64,000 nt of DNA, taken from Arsenophonus endosymbiont of Aleurodicus floccissimus. GTDB lineage: Bacteria; Pseudomonadota; Gammaproteobacteria; Enterobacterales; Enterobacteriaceae. The position numbers and the translations under genes are program-made. How positions within the stretch are numbered: position 1 is the stretch's first letter; each line of letters opens with the position of its first letter. The notes beneath the pieces were generated by a model. That model ran no database searches. It had not been told where the DNA came from and was given only the letters and a program-made list of their open reading frames with translations. Below are positions 11,720-26,375 of the stretch, piece by piece. The DNA is taken from the NCBI RefSeq assembly GCF_900343025.1, contig NZ_OUND01000002.1, positions 186,001 to 250,000 on the forward strand. Direction: 5' to 3'.

Positions 11720-12730
11720 ATTATTGCTCACCAAGACCCATTAATAACTTAGTAAACAATATTATATGCAATTTCATAAGGTGATAAGATAAATTAGAAA
11801 ATTATTTTTTCTCAAAAAATATTTAATTTTTTAATCCTAAATTTGAACTTTGTCGTATTAAAAAATAACATTAAGATTATTAAATCGAAATAGTCGTTCA
11901 CAGCAAAATAATTTTTTATTAAGTTATGCATTCAATATCAATACTTATATTGGAAAGCTTTCTGGACTATCTCAATAATAACTTGGCAAGATTGCAGATG
12001 GATGGAGCTCTATACCAGCAATAATACTCTTTTCACCAATTGAAAAAAGGCGAATAAGTCTATTTTTGATTTTAATCCGAATTTGCGGTAAATAAATAAT
12101 AGAGTTATATCTTTTTGTAATACAACAACTATGTTAGCACCTGGCCTGTTATAGATTAACTCAAGCATTTTTACTATCGCCTTCTATTTTGGAGGCGATC
12201 CAGATAAAGTTTGCAGACCGGCACTAACTCCGGCGAGCCTTTTGGCTCCTCTACCTGAACCGCCATAGAGGGCACTACAAGCAGCACTGGTAAAACTTCT
12301 TACCAGTGTGTTAGTGAACAAGGCTGTAAAACCCTCGGTTATTGGCGTCTACCAATAATAATATTACTCTAGCTGATTACGTTTTATGGCTCAATAGTTA
12401 ATTAAACAATTTACATCTTTACGTATATTGGCAAAATTATCTTAATTTACTCATTTTATTGAAGAGGTTACTGCTAATTTAAGATCACGGTTTTACTGTT
12501 AGATTATGTTGGTCTTTTGTCTGATTTTTCGATTTTTCTGCTATCCTGATAATAGAAAACTAATTTTTAAAAATATTAAATTTATCATTTTTATTAATGT
12601 AAAAAACTGTTTAATGCTTAATATATTAATATCGCTAAACCGTTTACAACCAGTCAACCATTCAAACAGTTATTTGCTTCTATCTATTATATTATTCTCT
12701 ACTATGATTGATCAATGTTATTTTTATAAC
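11720..12730. other. Long non-coding spacer holding one GC-richer, hairpin-rich remnant
   Basis: About 1 kb without a gene. Most is AT-rich filler, but 12180-12350 is clearly richer in G+C and rich in hairpins: CGCCTTC/GAGGCG at 12180-12199 and GAGCC-TTTT-GGCTC at 12236-12249. On the plus strand one frame reads CRPALTPASLLAPLPEPP then, after a stop, ALQAALVKLLTSVLVNKAVKPS. This resembles, from memory, small proteins seen in enterobacterial prophages (Icd/Ash-like), so a phage remnant is possible. Confidence 0.4.
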
Positions 12731-14673
<1,943 letters not shown>

Positions 14674-14832
14674 TCGCTCTCTTAGCTAGTAAGTTCAGGT
14701 ATACTGTTACAATTAGGATGCAATAATTGGGCAAATATTTTTAATAATTTAGGCCTAACATAAAATTTTGCGATTCGCTTCAAAAATTTGCCCTTATCAT
14801 GTTTAACACTACCCATCTTCTTGTCATAAATT

Positions 14833-14849
14833 ATTCTCACTTTGAGAAT
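14833..14849. promoter_or_regulatory. Operator-like palindrome, copy 1
   Basis: ATTCTCA-CTT-TGAGAAT is a perfect 7-bp inverted repeat around a 3-nt centre, 160 bp upstream of the aegA start. An identical pair of arms recurs at 14996-15012. The arrangement suggests a dimeric repressor or activator site; the protein is unknown. Confidence 0.55.
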
Positions 14850-14995
14850 GACGTATCACAGTGAAACCAGGAAATATCTCTTTTCGACTAATAAAAGTCG
14901 GATAAAAGTAAATTTTTCTACTATAGCAAGTAATATCGATTGTGATTTTAATGCAGAGTTGAAAACTAATAGCCGTAATCAGCAGCTTTTGCTTT

Positions 14996-15012
14996 ATTCT
15001 CAAGATGAGAAT
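14996..15012. promoter_or_regulatory. Operator-like palindrome, copy 2
   Basis: ATTCTCA-AGA-TGAGAAT has the same arms and centre length as copy 1, 163 bp away centre to centre and about 200 bp upstream of uacT. Only the 3-nt centre differs, which is what protein binding sites show. Confidence 0.55.
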
Positions 15013-15209
15013 TAGCCTCAAGTATAAAATAAGCATATTTGATCCTTGTTTAATGATACCTTCCTATTTATCGGCTCGGCCGACAACAAAACGTGACTTG
15101 ATTCACGAATGGCACCAACATTTTTACTTCTTTATTTATATTAGCATGGGTTACGCATGGATATTGATATTTATTGAAATGCTGATTGAAGTAATTTAGA
15201 CCAGTTTGT

Positions 15210-16649
15210 ATGCCAAATACTGTTCTAACACTTACATTAACTGTTCTTTCCAAACACCGATCAGCCCTAGTTAACGAAATACTTCCCATTGGGCAAATGA
15301 TATTTTACGGAATGCAACATGTTTTAGTGATGTATGCAGGCGCAGTCGCCGTTCCATTAGTTATCGGTAATGCTGTCGGCTTACCCGTAGAGCAAATTAT
15401 TCTATTAATTAGTACTTATCTGTTTATCTGCGGAATAGCAACTATTGCCCAATCCTTGGGTTTTGGGTCATGGATTGGCTGTCGCTTACCATTAGTGAAA
15501 GGCTGCACATTTGCCACACTGGTTCCAATGATGCTAATCGGTAAATAGTATGGTATTAGCGGCATTTCCCACGCCGTAATTATCGCAGGATTATTCACGC
15601 TGATATGCGCACCCTGGATATGCCATCTTGTGCGTTTTTCCCTAAAATTGTCATGGGTTTGATTGTGACATTGATTGGGCTTTCGCTAATGCCCGTTGTA
15701 GTCAATTGGATTATTAGTAGCAATAGCGGAAGTATTTTACCGTTTGTCATAGCAGCTCTGACACTTATTATTCTTCATATCTATCACTTTATGACAGGAA
15801 TGATCAAAATATTACTATGCTTCTTAGTTTAATAGGTGGTACGGTTATCTGGAGTTGCTTTCTGCCACTTGATTTTCATTTTTTCAATTCAACACCCTGG
15901 GTCAATTTTCCCCAAATTATGTGGCTAGCTAAGCCCGAATTTCACATTGTCCCGGTCGCATTGCTATCTATGGTTATGGTGGTGGTGATGATAGAAACCA
16001 TGTCATCAATGATGATTATTGGTGATATGGTTGACAAAAAGGCCGATGCTATCACTTTACGTAACAGTTTCAACACCTGTGGTATTGCAACTATGGTAGG
16101 AGGGCTGTTTAGTCTTTTTCCCTATGCTGTGTTTGCTCAAAATGTTGGTCTGATTGGTCTTACCGGTGTGCGTAACCGCTTCGTTGTCTCCGTTTCGGGA
16201 GTGCTTCTCATTCTAATGGGGATGTTTGCCAAAATGGCCGCACTGGTTGTAGCAATTCCTAAACAGATATTAGGAGGAGCCAGCGTCATAATGTTTGGTA
16301 TGGTCGCCATATCGGGAATTCGCACGCTCAGCAGTATTACCTATCGACATAATAATAACGAAATGATAGTAGCACTAACGTTAGCTCTTGGCCTGATGCC
16401 TATCATGGTAACACAGTTATTTGAAGGTTTTCCTAGCATGAGATGCAAATGTTCCTCCATAGTGGCATCACCATAGGTACAGTGATCGCTATTCTGGCCA
16501 ATTTGACGTTTAATAAAGTATCGTCCACGCTGATGGAAGAAACAGATCCTTCTGTCAGCCAATATGTCACTATATGCCCCTATAAGAGCAATAAAACGAT
16601 GGTTATTATTGAGAAAAACCGAGAAAAATCAGGAGAATTAGTAAAATAA
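15210..16649 (+). pseudogene. uacT: Uric acid/xanthine permease of the NCS2 family, broken
   Basis: UacT (YgfU) is a proton symporter for uric acid. From 15210 the frame gives NEILPIGQMIFYGMQHVLVMYAGAVAVPLVIG, including the family's QHxxxMY/AG signature in helix 1. A TAG at 15546-15548 interrupts PMMLIGK*YGISG, and frameshifts near 15610, 15820 and 16440 shift the rest. The NCS2 signature helix follows at about 16120-16290 (FAQNVGLIGLTGVRNR, LILMGMFAKMAALVVAIPKQILGGA), then helix 12 MFLHSGITIG and the end at 16649. The total of about 480 codons equals the E. coli protein. UacT rather than XanQ is chosen from the aegA neighbour and the NVGLIGLTGVRNR segment. Confidence 0.83.
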
Positions 16650-16809
16650 AATCAACGATTAACGGCTGCATTTACTTATTAGCAAGTTAATCGTTAACAT
16701 TTAAACAATAACCTAAACTTTAACCAGCGTTGAGTTTGTGGTTTTCACTAGCCTTTGTTATAAGTAACATACTTTAACTTAGGCTCAGCGAAAAGTGTTC
16801 TCAATAACA

Positions 16810-17268
16810 CTATTTATCAATATAATAGCATCCAATATTAACTCTCTGGCCTCCAATACCTTTACTTTGTTGATAAAAATAGACGCCGCTATGTTCATTT
16901 TCACATAGTAAGGTGATGGTATAGTGAGTAGCTTGCCCTTCAAACTCTTCTTGGGCGTCAATTACACCAATATTTTACTCCACCAGGCGATAACGGTATT
17001 TTCCGTGGTATTGTTTGCGACTACTAAAAACATCATAATCGTATTTACTATTAGCGGAGAAAACCATTTTATAAAGTATACCATCCATCGAATTATCGGC
17101 AGAATAGGGTTGTGTGACTTCCATCAACAATGGTCGTTTGGTTAATTTATTCATTAAGCTGCAGGTTGTTGCATTCGCAGAGAATGCAGTTGTCAGTAAG
17201 TAAGCAATTGTTAATAGTTGAAACTTCCAGCGGCGCCTAATAAAAAGAAACTCGACAATCATAATCAC
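16810..17268 (-). pseudogene. Small exported protein of unknown function with one in-frame stop
   Basis: From ATG 17268 a basic start and hydrophobic stretch (about residues 13-31) end at SANA-TTC, a good signal-peptidase I site. The mature part includes TCSLMNKLTKRPLL and KYDYDVFSSRKQYHGKYRYRL. TAA at 16975-16977 interrupts it, yet the same frame stays open for 54 more codons (NIGVIDAQEEFEGQATHY ... GCYYIDK) to TAG at 16810. That coherence suggests a single recent nonsense change in a ~150-residue secreted protein with four cysteines. I do not recognise the family. Confidence 0.6.
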
Positions 17269-18492
<1,224 letters not shown>

Positions 18493-18974
18493 ATGGAAAA
18501 GTCGATAGAAAAAATCATTTACCCATCAAAATGGCTACTTTTTCCTGTTTATATAGGACTATGATTTGGATTTATTTTACTCACTTTAAAATTTTTTCAG
18601 CAGATAACTCATATCATTTCTGAACTTTTTACTATCACTGAATCAGTGATTAATATTAACGGTTTTATCACTGGTTGGTGGACTTTTAGTTATAGTGATG
18701 TTTTCAGGTTACGAAAACTTTATTTTAAAAATGACCGTTGATGATAGACATCAAAAATTAAGCTGGATGGACAAAATGGATGTCAATTCCATTAGAAATA
18801 AAGTTGCCTCATCAATTGTTGCTATTTCTTCAGTTCATCTTTTACGACTATTTATGGAAACTGAAAAAGTAGCCGATAATAAAATAATGTGGAGTGTAAT
18901 TATCCATTTAGCTTTTTTTATCTGACTTTGGCATGGCTTATATTGATAGAATGAGTAAAAATACCAAAAGTTAA
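18493..18974 (+). pseudogene. yqhA: YqhA/UPF0114 family inner-membrane protein, broken
   Basis: The frame from ATG 18493 gives KSIEKIIYPSKWLLFPVYIGL* (TGA near 18563), then LLTLKFFQQITHII, matching helix 1 of YqhA. After a frameshift near 18680 the conserved core follows: [63 protein letters not shown]. Another stop near 18924 precedes the C-terminus ending at 18974. Total of about 160 codons equals the E. coli protein (164). Function of the family is not established; it has three to four membrane helices. Confidence 0.9.
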
Positions 18975-19310
18975 TGAATCTAATTAAATCATCCTATCCA
19001 GTGCTATATAAAGAAAAATTATCTCCTTTGCGCCAGGGTTAGATAAACATATTCCGATAAATTACAGTAAAAAATAGTCAGTTAATTTGCCGGTTATTTA
19101 ATAAAATTTAAAGTCGTTAAAATATTAAACGACTTAAAGTAAAACATTTTAATCAAAAATAAAGCCAATTAAAGAACCGTTTGTGATCTAAAAACAGTAA
19201 CAACTCTCGACCTTTAGGCCGAGAATATATCAATGTAGCTTTAAACTTAATAGGTCATTGCCTGAAATAAATCTGCCTGCTGATGTGGAGTGATTGTTTT
19301 AGTTTACATG
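18975..19310. other. Spacer between yqhA and mnmE
   Basis: No gene is seen. A hairpin TCTCG-ACCTTTAGGC-CGAGA at 19206-19225 lies downstream of mnmE on its strand and might serve as a weak terminator, although no strong T-run follows. Confidence 0.4.
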
Positions 19311-20680
19311 CTATTTTCCAATACAGAAGCTGGAAAAAATACGACCTAATAAGTCATCCGTGCTAAATTCCCCTGTAATTTCACTTAATGCCTGTTGAGC
19401 CAAACGAAGTTCTTCTGCTAATAACTCACTAGAGTGAGCAAACACTAACTGTTGATAACCTTGCTGTAAATGCTCTGCGGCAATTTAAGTGCTTGAATAT
19501 GACGGCGTCTGGCTAAGAATCCGCCTTCTATATGATGATTAAATCCAATGCTTTCTTTCAAATATTGACCTAATAAATCAGTACCTTCTTTGCGATAGGC
19601 TGACAGGCGAATAAGTGCGTAATTACTAACTTTTGTTATCGTTATTGGTTCATTAGTAATATCGACTTTATTTCTAATTACCGTAATAGGTAAAGATTTC
19701 GGCAATCGCGCCATAAATTCCGGCCAAATCTGCGCAGGTTCAGTTGCTTCTGTAGTGGTGCTATCCACCATAAATAATATATGATCCGCTTGCTCTATTT
19801 CTTGCCAGGCTCGCTCAATACCTATTCTCTCAACTTCATCTGTCGCTTCACGCAAGCCTGCCGTGTCAATAATATGCAGTGGCATACCATCAATATGAAT
19901 ATGTTCACGTAATACATCTCTGGTTGTGCCAGCAATATTCGTTACAATCGCCGTTTCACGGCCAGATAGCGCGTTTAATAAGCTAGATTTACCTACATTC
20001 GGTCGTCCTGCAATCACAACTTTCATGCCTTCTCGCAATAAGCTGCCTTGATAAGCTTGTAAACGCACACTATCCAAATGGGTTATCACCTTATTCAATT
20101 TTGTTTCTATCTTACCATCAGATAAAAAATCAATTTTTTCATCTGGAAAATCAATTGCAGCTTCAACGTAAATACGTAAGTTAGTAAGCGCTTCCACTAT
20201 TTCATAAATCTGCTGTGAGAAAACACCTTGTAACGAATTTACCGCTGAACGAGCAGCTTGCTCAGTACTTGCATCGATTAGATCAGCAATAGCTTCCGCC
20301 TGAGCTAAATCCATTTTGTCATTAAGAAATGCGCGCTCAGAAAATTCACCTGGATTAGCAATCCGAATCTCATTGATAGATAAAATCCGCTTAAGTAATA
20401 AATCAATAATGATAGGCCCACCATGTCCTTGTAATTCAAGAACATCTTCACCAGTAAATGAGTTGGGGGCGGGAAAATAGAGGGCAATTCCCTGATCTAA
20501 CACTTTGCCATTGTTATCATAGAAAGGCAGGTAATCCGCATAGCGAGGCCGAGGTACTTTACCTAAAACAATGCGGGCAACTTCAACAGCTTTTGGCCCT
20601 GATATTCGCAAAATACCAACACCACCACGTCCAGGAGGGGTTGCCTGCGCAATAATTGTATCATTAGTATATATACTCAT
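19311..20680 (-). pseudogene. mnmE: tRNA modification GTPase MnmE with a C-terminal frameshift
   Basis: MnmE works with MnmG to add the (carboxymethyl)aminomethyl group to U34 of several tRNAs. ATG 20680 is preferred over 20701 because GAGAG sits 6 nt upstream and the N-terminus then matches the family. Folate-binding TrmE domain, helical domain and G domain are intact ([27 protein letters not shown]). A single missing base near 19485, after RRRHIQALK, sends the frame to a stop at 19445. The correct frame continues cleanly ([12 protein letters not shown] ... [13 protein letters not shown]) to TAG at 19311. The shifted part is the last helical bundle plus the C-terminal CIGK cysteine, which is required for activity. 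A sequencing error is the main alternative to a real frameshift. Confidence 0.88.
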
Positions 20681-20787
20681 TTTACTCTCAATTTTTACCA
20701 TAAATATGATTAAGGCGGTCTAATACCCGCCTTAATACATTTTCTATTTTGTTATTTCTTCAATTGCAAATAACAAAATGCCAAAAC

Positions 20788-22428
20788 TTATTTTTTATCG
20801 CGACTATTATGTAGGCCACGCTTTTCTAATCCATGATAAATAATTTGTTGCTGGATAATCGTCACCAGGTTACTAACGATATAGTATAAAACCAAACCAG
20901 AAGGAAACCACAAGAAAAATACCGTAAAAATAACCGGCATATAGGTCATAATCTTCTGTTGCATAGGATCAGTTACTGTCGTTGGCGACATTTTCTGAAT
21001 AATATACATCGTCAAACCCATTAATAACGGCAAAATATAGTATGGATCCTGAGCTGATAGATCTTGGATCCAACCAATAAAGGGAGCATGATGCAGCTCA
21101 ACAGAACCCATCAACATATAATATAAAGCTAGGAAAATAGGCATCTGAATCAATAAAGGCAGACAACCACCTAATGGATTGACTTTTTCTGCTTTATAGA
21201 GAGCCATCATTTCTTGGCTCATACGTTGCTTATCATCACCAATCCGTTCTTTCATCGCCGCAAGTTTGGGCTGCAATAGGCGTATTTTTGCCATTGAAGT
21301 ATATTGCGCTTTGGTTAATGGATACATAATCCCGCGCACAATAAAAGTAATAACAATGGTGGAAAAGCCCCAATTACCGATAAAACCATGAATAAATTTC
21401 AATAGTTTAAATAATGGTTGAGAAATAAACCACAGCCAACCATAGTCCACAGTTAAATCTAAATGTGGTGCAACTGCTGCCATTTCCGATTGTAATTCAG
21501 GACCTACCCACAAGGTTGAGGTGTAATTTCCTTTACTATTAGCCGCAACTGTTATCGGCAAACTCTTATAGCCAATAATAGCAATGACTTTATCTAAATC
21601 GATTGTATAACAGGCGTTTTGATTCTGATAGCCAGGGATCCACGCTGTAGCAAAATATTGCTGCAACATTGCGACCCAACCACCTTTAGTATTAACATTT
21701 AAATTATTATCAGTAATATCACTGAAACTGTATTTTTTATAATTTGTTTCATCGGAAGAATATGCTGCACCACGATAAGTATGTAAGGCAAAATTATTAC
21801 TTCCTGTATCACGCTCTTTTGGTAGTTCTGCAGTCTGTTTTAACTGACCAAAAAAAGCTAGCATCAATGGTTTCGCACTATTATTGTCAATATTATACTC
21901 AACAGAAATATTATATTTACCACGTTTTAATAGATAGACTTTCTGATAAACCACTCCATCTTTACCAGTAAAGGTAAGAGGAACACGCAGTTCATCTTGG
22001 CCATCTTGCAACACATAACTGGTTGCATTTGAGAGATATAAAGGACGCAATCCATTATTGTAGTCAGGGTTATCGGGACCATCCTGACCGATCAAGCCGC
22101 TCTGTGCTTGATAAATAAAATCTTTACTGGTTTCCAATAAAAGAAACGGATCAGATGAATGTAATTCCTTCGGGTAAAGCAATAGCTCAGCCTGATCAAT
22201 ATCGCCGCCACGGGTATTGATGCGTAATTCAAGCACATCGGTTTTTACTGTGATAAATTTAGCTTGCTCATGACCTAGATTAGCTTGGTCATCATGACTT
22301 GGCATATCCATTTGTTTTACGATTTGGTCTGTCTTTATAGGTTGTGTTTTATCACTTTTCCATGTCTGCCAAATTAAAAACGAAACAAATAGCAAAGCGA
22401 TGAATAAAAGATTGCGTTGTGAATCCAT
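20788..22428 (-). CDS. yidC: Membrane protein insertase YidC
   Basis: YidC inserts inner-membrane proteins alone or with SecYEG, including subunit c of the ATP synthase encoded in this window. The 546-residue protein is close to the E. coli length (548). An N-terminal anchor (about residues 7-23) is followed by the large periplasmic beta domain (about 55-340) and the five-helix insertase core (from about 345: [24 protein letters not shown], with the conserved membrane Arg; [37 protein letters not shown]), ending in a basic tail. It begins 2 nt before the end of yidD and belongs to the rpmH-rnpA-yidD-yidC-mnmE transcription unit. No defect is seen. Confidence 0.98.
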   Translation of the reverse strand: MDSQRNLLFIALLFVSFLIWQTWKSDKTQPIKTDQIVKQMDMPSHDDQANLGHEQAKFITVKTDVLELRINTRGGDIDQAELLLYPKELHSSDPFLLLETSKDFIYQAQSGLIGQDGPDNPDYNNGLRPLYLSNATSYVLQDGQDELRVPLTFTGKDGVVYQKVYLLKRGKYNISVEYNIDNNSAKPLMLAFFGQLKQTAELPKERDTGSNNFALHTYRGAAYSSDETNYKKYSFSDITDNNLNVNTKGGWVAMLQQYFATAWIPGYQNQNACYTIDLDKVIAIIGYKSLPITVAANSKGNYTSTLWVGPELQSEMAAVAPHLDLTVDYGWLWFISQPLFKLLKFIHGFIGNWGFSTIVITFIVRGIMYPLTKAQYTSMAKIRLLQPKLAAMKERIGDDKQRMSQEMMALYKAEKVNPLGGCLPLLIQMPIFLALYYMLMGSVELHHAPFIGWIQDLSAQDPYYILPLLMGLTMYIIQKMSPTTVTDPMQQKIMTYMPVIFTVFFLWFPSGLVLYYIVSNLVTIIQQQIIYHGLEKRGLHNSRDKK

Positions 22429-22430
22429 CG

Positions 22431-22691
22431 TTAATGTTCTCTATTATGGTCATTCTGTCTAGGCGGAACAGGATCGTCACCACCTCTATGTAAAGGATGG
22501 CATTTTAATACGCGTTTCATCATTAACCAACCACCTTTTATCAATCCAAATCGATATAGTGCTTCGATCCCATATAGGGAACAGGTAGGGTTGAAACGGC
22601 AGCGCGGCCCTAACAATGGACTTACTATCAATTGATAACCTCTTATTATCGAGATTAAGAACCGCGAGCCAAACGACAGTGACGACGCCAT
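22431..22691 (-). CDS. yidD: YidD membrane protein insertion efficiency factor
   Basis: This small membrane-associated protein helps YidC-dependent insertion. The 86 residues have the family core [30 protein letters not shown] and an amphipathic N-terminal helix. Position 52 has a Leu in CSLYG where most members have Ser. It overlaps rnpA by 37 nt and abuts yidC, the usual tightly packed order. Intact. Confidence 0.96.
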   Translation of the reverse strand: MASSLSFGSRFLISIIRGYQLIVSPLLGPRCRFNPTCSLYGIEALYRFGLIKGGWLMMKRVLKCHPLHRGGDDPVPPRQNDHNREH

Positions 22692-23014
22692 AATTTGCCT
22701 AATGTTTCAGTGATTTCTTGATTATCCAAATCAGCAACCCCCTTTCTTACTAGTATCACAAAATCCATCGAAGGCAATTCATGCTGATGTAAACGAAAAT
22801 ATTCTCTCATTAATCGCTTAATTCGATTGCGTTCATGTGCCCGTTTAACATTTTTTTTTGCGATAGTAAGACCGATGCGCGGGTATCCCAGCTCATTGAG
22901 GCGTCCAAGAATGGTGATTTCTGGAGAACTTGCCCGTTGTGGCTGCTGAAAGACATAATCAAAATGCCTGGGAGGTAATAATCTTAACTCCCTAGGAAAA
23001 GCAAGCATAACCAC
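22655..23014 (-). CDS. rnpA: Ribonuclease P protein component
   Basis: The protein subunit of RNase P, needed for 5' maturation of tRNAs. The 119-residue product equals the E. coli length and includes the RNR motif (ERNRIKR, residues 61-67) and the C-terminal [15 protein letters not shown] start at 23014 (GTG-GTT-ATG) is preferred, as in E. coli; ATG two codons later is possible. It follows rpmH by 13 nt and overlaps yidD. The RNA partner rnpB is not in this window. Confidence 0.97.
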   Translation of the reverse strand: MVMLAFPRELRLLPPRHFDYVFQQPQRASSPEITILGRLNELGYPRIGLTIAKKNVKRAHERNRIKRLMREYFRLHQHELPSMDFVILVRKGVADLDNQEITETLGKLWRRHCRLARGS

Positions 23015-23027
23015 TTCGATAGGGTTA

Positions 23028-23866
<839 letters not shown>

Positions 23867-25252
23867 GTGTCATTTTCACTTTGGCAGCAATGTCTTGCCC
23901 GATTGCAGGATGAGTTACCTGCCGCAGAATTCAGTATGTGGATACGCCCTCTCCAGGCAGAATTGAGTGATAATACATTAGCACTCTATGCTCCTAACCG
24001 TTTTGTATTAGATTGGGTAAGAGATAAATACATCAATAATATTAATGAATTATTGAGTGATTTTTGTGGTTCTGATGTGCCTACATTGAAATTTGAAGTG
24101 GGTAATAAACCGCAAATAACCGCAAGCGGTACCTCAACGCATACCGTAGCAAATAAAATTATTTCGACGCCAATAAATTCAACAATACGCCCTACTTGGG
24201 ATAAAACACAAGTTCAACCTGAAATCGCCTATCGTTCAAATGTGAACCCTAAGCATACATTTAATAACTTTGTCGAAGGTAAATCAAACCAACTTGCTCG
24301 TGCAGCTGCCAGCCAAGTAGCAGACAATCCTGGAGGAGCTTATAACCCACTTTTTCTTTATGGTGGTACAGGATTAGGTAAAACTCACCTGCTTCATGCT
24401 GTAGGTAATAACATCATGGCGCACAAAGCGAATGCAAAAGTGGTTTATATGCATTCTGAGCGTTTTGTCCAAGATATGGTAAAAGCGTTACAAAATAATG
24501 CGATTGAAGATTTTAAACGTTATTATCGCTCGGTAGATGCATTATTAATTGATGACATTCAGTTTTTTGCTAATAAAGAGCGCTCTCAAGAAGAATTTTT
24601 TCATACCTTTAATGCGTTACTCGAAGGTAACCAGCAAATCATTCTGACCTCAGATCGCTATCCTAAAGAAATTAATGGAGTTGAAGATCGACTAAAATCT
24701 CGTTTTGGTTGGGGATTGACGGTTGCGATTGAACCACCAGAATTGGAAACGCGTGTTGCTATTTTGATGAAAAAAGCGGATGAAAATCAGATGCAACTGC
24801 CTGATGAAGTCGCTTTCTTTATTGCCAAACGCTTGCGTTCAAATGTTCGAGAGCTGGAAGGGGCGTTGAATCGGGTTATCGCCAATGCTAACTTTACCGG
24901 TCGCGCAATTACTATTGATTTTATTCGTGAAGCATTACGCGATCTACTCGCATTACAAGAAAAACTGGTCACAATTGATAATATTCAAAAAACCGTTGCT
25001 GAATATTATAAAATTAAAGTTGCCGACTTGTTATCTAAGCGCCGTTCCCGTTCTGTGACACGTCCGAGGCAAATGGCAATGGCATTAGCAAAAGAGCTAA
25101 CAAACCATAGTTTGCCCGAAATTGGGGATGCCTTTGGTGGACGAGATCATACAACGGTACTCCATGCTTGCCGAAAAATCGAGCAGTTACGGGAGGAAAG
25201 TCACGACATTAAAGAGGATTTTTCTAACTTAATCAGAACATTATCATCCTAA
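23867..25252 (+). CDS. dnaA: Chromosomal replication initiator DnaA
   Basis: DnaA binds DnaA boxes in oriC (46.5-46.8 kb here) and opens the AT-rich repeats. A GTG start at 23867 follows GGGGAG at 23855-23860. The 461 residues show domain I (1-90), a short linker, the AAA+ domain with Walker A GGTGLGKT (166-173), Walker B LLIDD (226-230) and the sensor region, and domain IV with the signature [15 protein letters not shown] close to the C-terminus. dnaN follows after 4 nt, so they are co-transcribed. Intact. Confidence 0.98.
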   Translation: MSFSLWQQCLARLQDELPAAEFSMWIRPLQAELSDNTLALYAPNRFVLDWVRDKYINNINELLSDFCGSDVPTLKFEVGNKPQITASGTSTHTVANKIISTPINSTIRPTWDKTQVQPEIAYRSNVNPKHTFNNFVEGKSNQLARAAASQVADNPGGAYNPLFLYGGTGLGKTHLLHAVGNNIMAHKANAKVVYMHSERFVQDMVKALQNNAIEDFKRYYRSVDALLIDDIQFFANKERSQEEFFHTFNALLEGNQQIILTSDRYPKEINGVEDRLKSRFGWGLTVAIEPPELETRVAILMKKADENQMQLPDEVAFFIAKRLRSNVRELEGALNRVIANANFTGRAITIDFIREALRDLLALQEKLVTIDNIQKTVAEYYKIKVADLLSKRRSRSVTRPRQMAMALAKELTNHSLPEIGDAFGGRDHTTVLHACRKIEQLREESHDIKEDFSNLIRTLSS

Positions 25253-25256
25253 TGCT

Positions 25257-26363
25257 ATGAAATTTACTATTGAACGTGAACAATTACTCAAACCACTACA
25301 ACAAGTTAGTGGTCCACTCGGTGGACGGCCTACATTACCTATTTTAGGTAATTTATTACTGCAAGTTAGTGAAAAAACACTTTCATTAACAGGTACCGAT
25401 CTAGAAGTAGAAATGGTCGCAAAAGTGACATTAACACAACCAGGTGAAAATGGTTCAATCACGGTACCTGCCCGTAAATTTTTCGATATCTGGCGTGGGT
25501 TACCCGATGGCTCAGAAATTAAAGTTACTATTGAAGGAAAACGTCTACTGGTGCGTTCCGGTCGTAGCCGTTTTTCTCTTTCAACTCTGCCTGCCACTGA
25601 TTTTCCAAACCTAGACGATTGGCAAATTGAAGTCGAATTTGAACTTCCTCAAACGACGTTAAAACGTCTAATTGAAGCTACCCAGTTTTCAATGGCACAC
25701 CAAGATGTACGCTATTATCTTAATGGCATGCTATTTGAAACTGAAGGTAAAGAATTACGCACCGTCGCTACCGATGGCCATCGTTTAGCGGTCTGTTCAC
25801 TCAATATTAATATTGATGAGAATTTACCAATTCATTCAGTGATTGTTCCTCGCAAAGGGGTAGTAGAATTTATGCGATTACTGGATAGTAGCGACGAGTC
25901 ACTTAAGTTACAGATTGGTAGTAATAATATCCGAGCTCATGTTGGTGATTTTATTTTCACCTCAAAACTAGTTGATGGCCGTTTTCCTGATTACCGACGT
26001 GTTCTACCAAAAAATCCAGATAAAACATTGACCGCGGATTGTAATAAACTTAAACAAGCATTTTCACGAGCTGCGATTTTATCAAATGAAAAATTTCGTG
26101 GTGTACGCCTCTATATTAGCGAAAATCAACTTAAAATTACCGCAAACAATCCAGAACAGGAAGAATCAGAAGAAATTATTGATGTTAATTATCAAAGCTC
26201 GATGATAGAAATTGGTTTTAACGTCAGTTATATCCTCGATGTTTTAAATACACTAAAATGTGAACAGGTTAATTTGTTATTGACTGATTCAAATTCAAGC
26301 GTACAAATCAAAGATGTAGCTAGTAGTGCGGCAGCTTATGTTGTTATGCCAATGCGTCTGTAA
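25257..26363 (+). CDS. dnaN: DNA polymerase III beta sliding clamp
   Basis: The ring-shaped processivity clamp of replication. It has 368 residues (family about 366), starting MKFTIEREQLLKPLQQVSGPLGGRPTLPI and ending AAYVVMPMRL; the MPMRL end lines the peptide-binding pocket used by polymerase and other clamp partners. It lies 4 nt after dnaA and 12 nt before recF. Intact, in contrast to recF. Confidence 0.98.
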   Translation: MKFTIEREQLLKPLQQVSGPLGGRPTLPILGNLLLQVSEKTLSLTGTDLEVEMVAKVTLTQPGENGSITVPARKFFDIWRGLPDGSEIKVTIEGKRLLVRSGRSRFSLSTLPATDFPNLDDWQIEVEFELPQTTLKRLIEATQFSMAHQDVRYYLNGMLFETEGKELRTVATDGHRLAVCSLNINIDENLPIHSVIVPRKGVVEFMRLLDSSDESLKLQIGSNNIRAHVGDFIFTSKLVDGRFPDYRRVLPKNPDKTLTADCNKLKQAFSRAAILSNEKFRGVRLYISENQLKITANNPEQEESEEIIDVNYQSSMIEIGFNVSYILDVLNTLKCEQVNLLLTDSNSSVQIKDVASSAAAYVVMPMRL

Positions 26364-26375
26364 TATCTAAATTCT

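Larger units (their letters stand above)
14674..15209. other. Divergent aegA/uacT control region
   Basis: This 536-nt spacer separates two divergent uric-acid genes. It holds two copies of the same 7-3-7 inverted repeat (listed separately) and a small hairpin CGACT-N6-AGTCG at 14886-14901. No open reading frame here looks real. Confidence 0.55.

Noticed and set aside
15005..15199. Small plus-strand frame upstream of uacT
   Set aside because: No ribosome site, no conserved motif, and it overlaps the second palindrome.
20305..20487. Minus-strand frame inside mnmE
   Set aside because: Overlaps the intact N-terminal domain of MnmE in another frame.
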